Source: Schleiferia thermophila (lineage in GTDB: Bacteria; Bacteroidota; Bacteroidia; Flavobacteriales; Schleiferiaceae). From it: DNA of 64,000 nucleotides. Within the stretch, counting starts at the first letter, position 1, and every line of letters begins with the position of its first letter. The position numbers were made by a program, and so were the translations under genes. Of this stretch, positions 60,811 to 64,000 are shown in pieces. The notes under the pieces are model-generated. The model ran no database searches and had not been told where the DNA came from. It worked only from the letters and a program-made list of their open reading frames with translations. The stretch covers positions 62,001 to 126,000 of the forward strand of contig NZ_QPJS01000003.1 of NCBI RefSeq assembly GCF_003337435.1. The letters are read 5' to 3'.

Positions 60811-61682
60811 TTTCTAAATTTTGCAAGCTCATCCCATTGCTCTGGAGTCAGTGCCTCCAGAAAATTCATTTCTCCTGCACCTTGCAACCATTCCCCACCA
60901 TCGATTACTACCACTTCCCCATTGATAAATGAGGCGTAATCACTTACGAGATATGCAGCCAGATTGGCCAGTTCACTGTGTTCACCAGCCCTTCGAAGGG
61001 GGATTTCGTTGATGACATTTAATTTTTTGTCCAGCCCACCGGGAAACAGCCTTTCCCAGGCTCCTTTTGTAGGAAATGGCCCCGGAGCAATGGCTACCTG
61101 TCTGATTCCATACTTAGCCCACTCTACTGCCAGACTCCGGGTCAGAGCCAGCACGCCTGCCTTGGCCATCGCCGAAGGCACCACATACCCACTACCGGTA
61201 AAAGCATAGGTGGTTGTAATGTTGAGCATTACTCCAACGCATTTTTTTTCAATCCATTTTTTGCCCACAGCTAGTGTGGTGTTTTTTGTTCCTTTAAGCA
61301 CTATGTCGATTACTACATCAAAAGCATTGGCCGACAGGCGCTCCGTGGGGGATATAAAGTTACCGGCTGCATTGTTTACCAACACATCCAGTTGTCCGTA
61401 TTTCTCAAAAATTTCATCGGCCAGTTTTTCAATCACCTCGCTTTCGCGCACATCACCGCTGATTCCGATCACCCGGCCTTCAACTCCAGAGGTATTAATC
61501 TCTTCTGCCGTCCGATCGAGGACTTCCTGCCTTCTGCTGGTGATCACCACAGTAGCTCCCAGCTCTGCAAAATATTTGGTCATTGATTTTCCCAGTCCGG
61601 TACCACCACCAGTGACCCAAAAAACCTTATCCCTAAAAGTGCCCGGAGGCATCATGGACCCGGTATTAGCTGTATTCAACAT
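60807..61682 (-). CDS. SDR oxidoreductase, 2,4-dienoyl-CoA reductase-like
   Basis: A 291-residue SDR with GGGTGLGKSMTKYFAELGA, NNAAGNF and APGPFPTKGAWERL, close to the 2,4-dienoyl-CoA reductase (DECR/PDCR) pattern rather than FabG. The catalytic Lys is kept in SAMAKAGVLALTRSLA, and the usual Tyr position reads Ser as in other DECR proteins. It would reduce polyunsaturated acyl-CoA in beta-oxidation. It is the first gene of a pair with the GDPD gene. Confidence 0.85.
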   Translation of the reverse strand: MLNTANTGSMMPPGTFRDKVFWVTGGGTGLGKSMTKYFAELGATVVITSRRQEVLDRTAEEINTSGVEGRVIGISGDVRESEVIEKLADEIFEKYGQLDVLVNNAAGNFISPTERLSANAFDVVIDIVLKGTKNTTLAVGKKWIEKKCVGVMLNITTTYAFTGSGYVVPSAMAKAGVLALTRSLAVEWAKYGIRQVAIAPGPFPTKGAWERLFPGGLDKKLNVINEIPLRRAGEHSELANLAAYLVSDYASFINGEVVVIDGGEWLQGAGEMNFLEALTPEQWDELAKFRK

Positions 61683-61731
61683 AGTTTGACCTTTGGTTTT
61701 TTTTACCTATTCTTGCCTGCAAATAAAACCT

Positions 61732-63852
61732 ATGAAGCCACAATTTGCAGCTCTATTTGCTCTTTTCTTGGTTTTTTCTTGTAAACCGTTTAATTCATCA
61801 AATACTATGAAACCTCCTGTAGCAAAAAAAAATCCCAAAATACTGGAAATTCATGGAGATAGGCGAGTGGATTATTACTACTGGCTCAATGAAAGGGAAA
61901 ATCCTGAGGTCATCGATTATTTAAAACAGGAGAATCAATATACGGATTTTGTAATGGCTGAGCTAAAGCCATTGAAGCAAAAGATTTTTGAAGAGTTGAA
62001 ATCCAGAATTATAGAAGACGAAAGCTCGGTGCCTTATGAGCGAGACGGATATTTTTACTACCACAGATTTGAGAAGGGAAAAGAATATCCGATTTACTGC
62101 CGCAGAAAAGGGAGCCTCGAAGCACCGGAAGAAATTTTGCTGGACCAAAATCAGCTGGCTGAAAATAAGAAATTTCACAGCATCGGAGGCCTGTCCGTCA
62201 GTTTCGACCATCAATTGCTAGCTTTTTCGGAGGATTTCATAGGTCGCCGGCAATACATTATTCGAATTAAAGACTTAAGAACTGGAGAGATATTACCAGA
62301 CAAAATAGAAAATACTACCGGCCAAATCGTCTGGGCTTCAGACAATGCTACCCTGTTTTACAACATTAAAGATGACGCTTTGCGTTCGTACAAAGTCTTC
62401 AGCTATAATTTAAAAACGAAAGAGCAGAGGGAAATTTTTCATGAAAAAGATGAAAAATTCAGCTGTTATGTTTACCCGTCGGCCTCTCGTAGATTTATTT
62501 TGATCGGAAGCAACAGTACACTTACATCGGAAATCAGATATCTGCCAGCTGACCAGCCGGAGGGTGAATGGAAAGTGTTCCATCCAAGAACTCATGGCGT
62601 ATTGTACTCAGTAGCCGATGTGAACGATTATTGGATGATTCGAACCAATATCGATGGCGCCGAAAACTTTAAGATTATGACCACACCCTTCGGTCGTACA
62701 CCAGCTGATAATTGGAGAGATGTAGTTCCACACAGAAACGAAGTGTTTTTGGAATCCTTTAAGCTGTTTGTATCGCTCATGGTAGTGGAGGAAAAGTACG
62801 ATGGACAAACACATCTGATCGTGTACGATCATAAGGGGGTGAAAAAAGATGAAATATCTATGCCGGAACCTACCTACTCGCTCGCCATTGGCATCAATGA
62901 AAATCAAAAATCTCCCTGGGTGCGATTTGAATATCAGAGCATGGTCACACCTCCATCTACCAGAGAGTACAACCTCTTTACCAAAGAAATCCGGGTATTG
63001 AAAACCAAAGAAATACCCGGATACAATCCGGAGGACTATTTGAGTGAATACATCTTTGCCCAAGCTTCGGATGGCGAGCTAATACCTATATCTTTGGTGT
63101 ATCGCAAATCCACCAAATTGGATGGAACAGCTCCCGGGGTCCTGTATGGATACGGAAGCTATGGTTACAGCCTTGAAGCCACTTTCAATGCCAATCGCCT
63201 CAGCCTGCTTGACAGGGGTTTTGTATATGCCATTGCGCACATTCGGGGCGGTCAGGAAAAGGGAAGAAGGTGGTATGAGGATGGTAAGTTTCTCAAAAAG
63301 AAAAACACCTTCACCGACTTTATTGCCTGTGCCGAATTTCTCGTCGAAAAAAAATATATAGATCCTTCCAGGTTGTTTGCCTGGGGAGGTTCTGCCGGCG
63401 GATTATTGATGGGGGCCGTGGCCAACTTGCGACCCGACCTCTGGCGTGGGATGATTTTGGACGTGCCCTTTGTAGATGTTGTCACTACCATGCTCGATGA
63501 GTCACTGCCGCTTACTGTAGGCGAATTTGAAGAATGGGGAAATCCAAAAGACCCGGAGTATTACTACTACATGAAGAGCTATTCTCCCTACGACAACATC
63601 GAGCAAAAAAACTATCCGGCTATGTTGGTTACAACTGGGTTGCACGACTCTCAAGTCCAATATTGGGAACCGGTAAAATATGTGGCCAAACTCAGAGCCA
63701 CTAAAACCGATACCAATCCCTTATTGCTTTACACCAATATGGACGCAGGACACGGTGGGGCCTCAGGCAGGTTTAGATATTTGGAAGAGGTAGCTTTAAA
63801 GTTTGTCTTTTTGCTTGACCTTGCCAACCTGGCCATCAACGAATTGCCATAA
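61732..63852 (+). CDS. S9 family peptidase (oligopeptidase B-like) lipoprotein
   Basis: A 706-residue protein starting at ATG 61732, with a lipobox (LVFSC). It has an N-terminal beta-propeller (about 60-410) and a C-terminal alpha/beta hydrolase domain. The nucleophile motif is GGSAGG with catalytic Ser, and the His is in DAGHGGASGRF, so Asp lies between. The pattern RRVDYYYWLNERENPEVIDYL and HIRGGQEKGRRWYEDG are typical of oligopeptidase B, which cuts short peptides after basic residues. The longer frame from 61693 lacks a signal. Confidence 0.93.
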   Translation: MKPQFAALFALFLVFSCKPFNSSNTMKPPVAKKNPKILEIHGDRRVDYYYWLNERENPEVIDYLKQENQYTDFVMAELKPLKQKIFEELKSRIIEDESSVPYERDGYFYYHRFEKGKEYPIYCRRKGSLEAPEEILLDQNQLAENKKFHSIGGLSVSFDHQLLAFSEDFIGRRQYIIRIKDLRTGEILPDKIENTTGQIVWASDNATLFYNIKDDALRSYKVFSYNLKTKEQREIFHEKDEKFSCYVYPSASRRFILIGSNSTLTSEIRYLPADQPEGEWKVFHPRTHGVLYSVADVNDYWMIRTNIDGAENFKIMTTPFGRTPADNWRDVVPHRNEVFLESFKLFVSLMVVEEKYDGQTHLIVYDHKGVKKDEISMPEPTYSLAIGINENQKSPWVRFEYQSMVTPPSTREYNLFTKEIRVLKTKEIPGYNPEDYLSEYIFAQASDGELIPISLVYRKSTKLDGTAPGVLYGYGSYGYSLEATFNANRLSLLDRGFVYAIAHIRGGQEKGRRWYEDGKFLKKKNTFTDFIACAEFLVEKKYIDPSRLFAWGGSAGGLLMGAVANLRPDLWRGMILDVPFVDVVTTMLDESLPLTVGEFEEWGNPKDPEYYYYMKSYSPYDNIEQKNYPAMLVTTGLHDSQVQYWEPVKYVAKLRATKTDTNPLLLYTNMDAGHGGASGRFRYLEEVALKFVFLLDLANLAINELP

Positions 63853-63856
63853 AAAA

Positions 63857-63877
63857 ACCCCGACATCCCGTCGGGGT
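63857..63877. terminator. Hairpin terminator at the window end
   Basis: Stem ACCCCGAC/GTCGGGGT with a five-base loop. The A run lies before it on the plus strand, so on the minus strand it has a T run and would stop a transcript entering from the right; in the plus direction it lacks T residues. The remaining bases up to 64000 show no gene. Confidence 0.6.
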
Positions 63878-64000
63878 CTATGGCCTGAGCCAAAACTATG
63901 AAAACTCTACTCCATTTATTAAATTTCAATTCACATACCATATTTGAAAATATTTCTAAAAAACTGATAATCAGATGATGGGTATTTTCGTTTGGCATAA

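Noticed and set aside
63880-64000. Gene start at the right end
   Set aside because: The only ATG frame there (from 63898) is 26 codons with no recognisable features.
1-64000. CRISPR arrays, IS elements, prophage
   Set aside because: No direct repeats with regular spacing, transposase or phage structural genes seen in any region read.

Overview
The window is about 64 kb of ordinary, gene-dense chromosome from a member of the Bacteroidota, most likely a saprospirian or chitinophagian relative (an inference from gene content, not a measured placement). Supporting signs: promoter -7 elements of the form TAnnTTTG, no Shine-Dalgarno sequences, many TTG/GTG starts, type IX secretion (T9SS) C-terminal sorting domains, gliding genes gldF/gldG, a fused ccoNO cytochrome oxidase gene, the rpmB-rpmG-DUF4295 ribosomal operon, and a carotenoid set that fits saproxanthin/myxol-type pigments. 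No phage, insertion sequence, CRISPR array or rRNA operon was seen.

Layout. 1-11.3 kb: the 3' end of an Ig-like-domain protein, rsgA (convergent), then a co-directional signalling cassette (FIST sensor, triple-PAS histidine kinase, single-domain response regulator, REC-PAS-kinase-REC hybrid) that overlaps a serine-hydrolase gene, followed by a DMT transporter, a DUF481 protein and a Dph6-like ATP pyrophosphatase. 11.4-16.9 kb, minus strand: a membrane pyrophosphatase with a long C-terminal extension, a FecR-like protein and an AbgT-type transporter. 17-19.6 kb: carotenoid genes (CrtI/CrtD-type desaturase, CruF-like hydratase, CrtZ-like hydroxylase). 19.7-23.8 kb: two tRNA-Leu genes flanking a decayed gene and three secreted-protein genes. 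24-28.8 kb: gatB, a thioredoxin-like lipoprotein and a secreted Omp28-like protein.

28.8-35.8 kb, minus strand: an SDR gene with gldG and gldF, then sixA-ppk1, then an OmpA-like lipoprotein. 36-39.9 kb: unrecognised envelope proteins, a YbjQ-family protein, two tiny overlapping ORFs, a PaaE-like reductase and the ribosomal operon. 39.9-42.8 kb, minus strand: an RsbQ-like alpha/beta hydrolase overlapping a PAS histidine kinase, the most interesting possible new signalling unit here, plus an outer-membrane-type protein divergent from the cbb3 oxidase operon. 43-46.5 kb: ccoS, ccoNO, ccoQ, ccoP. 46.5-49.8 kb: an Omp28-like lipoprotein, tryptophan 2,3-dioxygenase and an M23 peptidase.

49.8-64 kb: envelope and metabolism. 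An outer-membrane protein, a TIGR02757 protein and an LptD-like protein lie on the minus strand. Divergent from them run an amidase, an MCE/MlaD protein and two Hdr-like Fe-S proteins separated by a HAD-like and a lipoprotein gene. A glycerophosphodiesterase/SDR pair and an S9 peptidase close the window.

Several starts were moved inward because a TAnnTTTG element overlaps or abuts the longest possible start (rsgA, hppA, lptD, the 50.8-kb outer-membrane protein and the 23.6-kb secreted protein). All calls come from reading the sequence; no database search was run.
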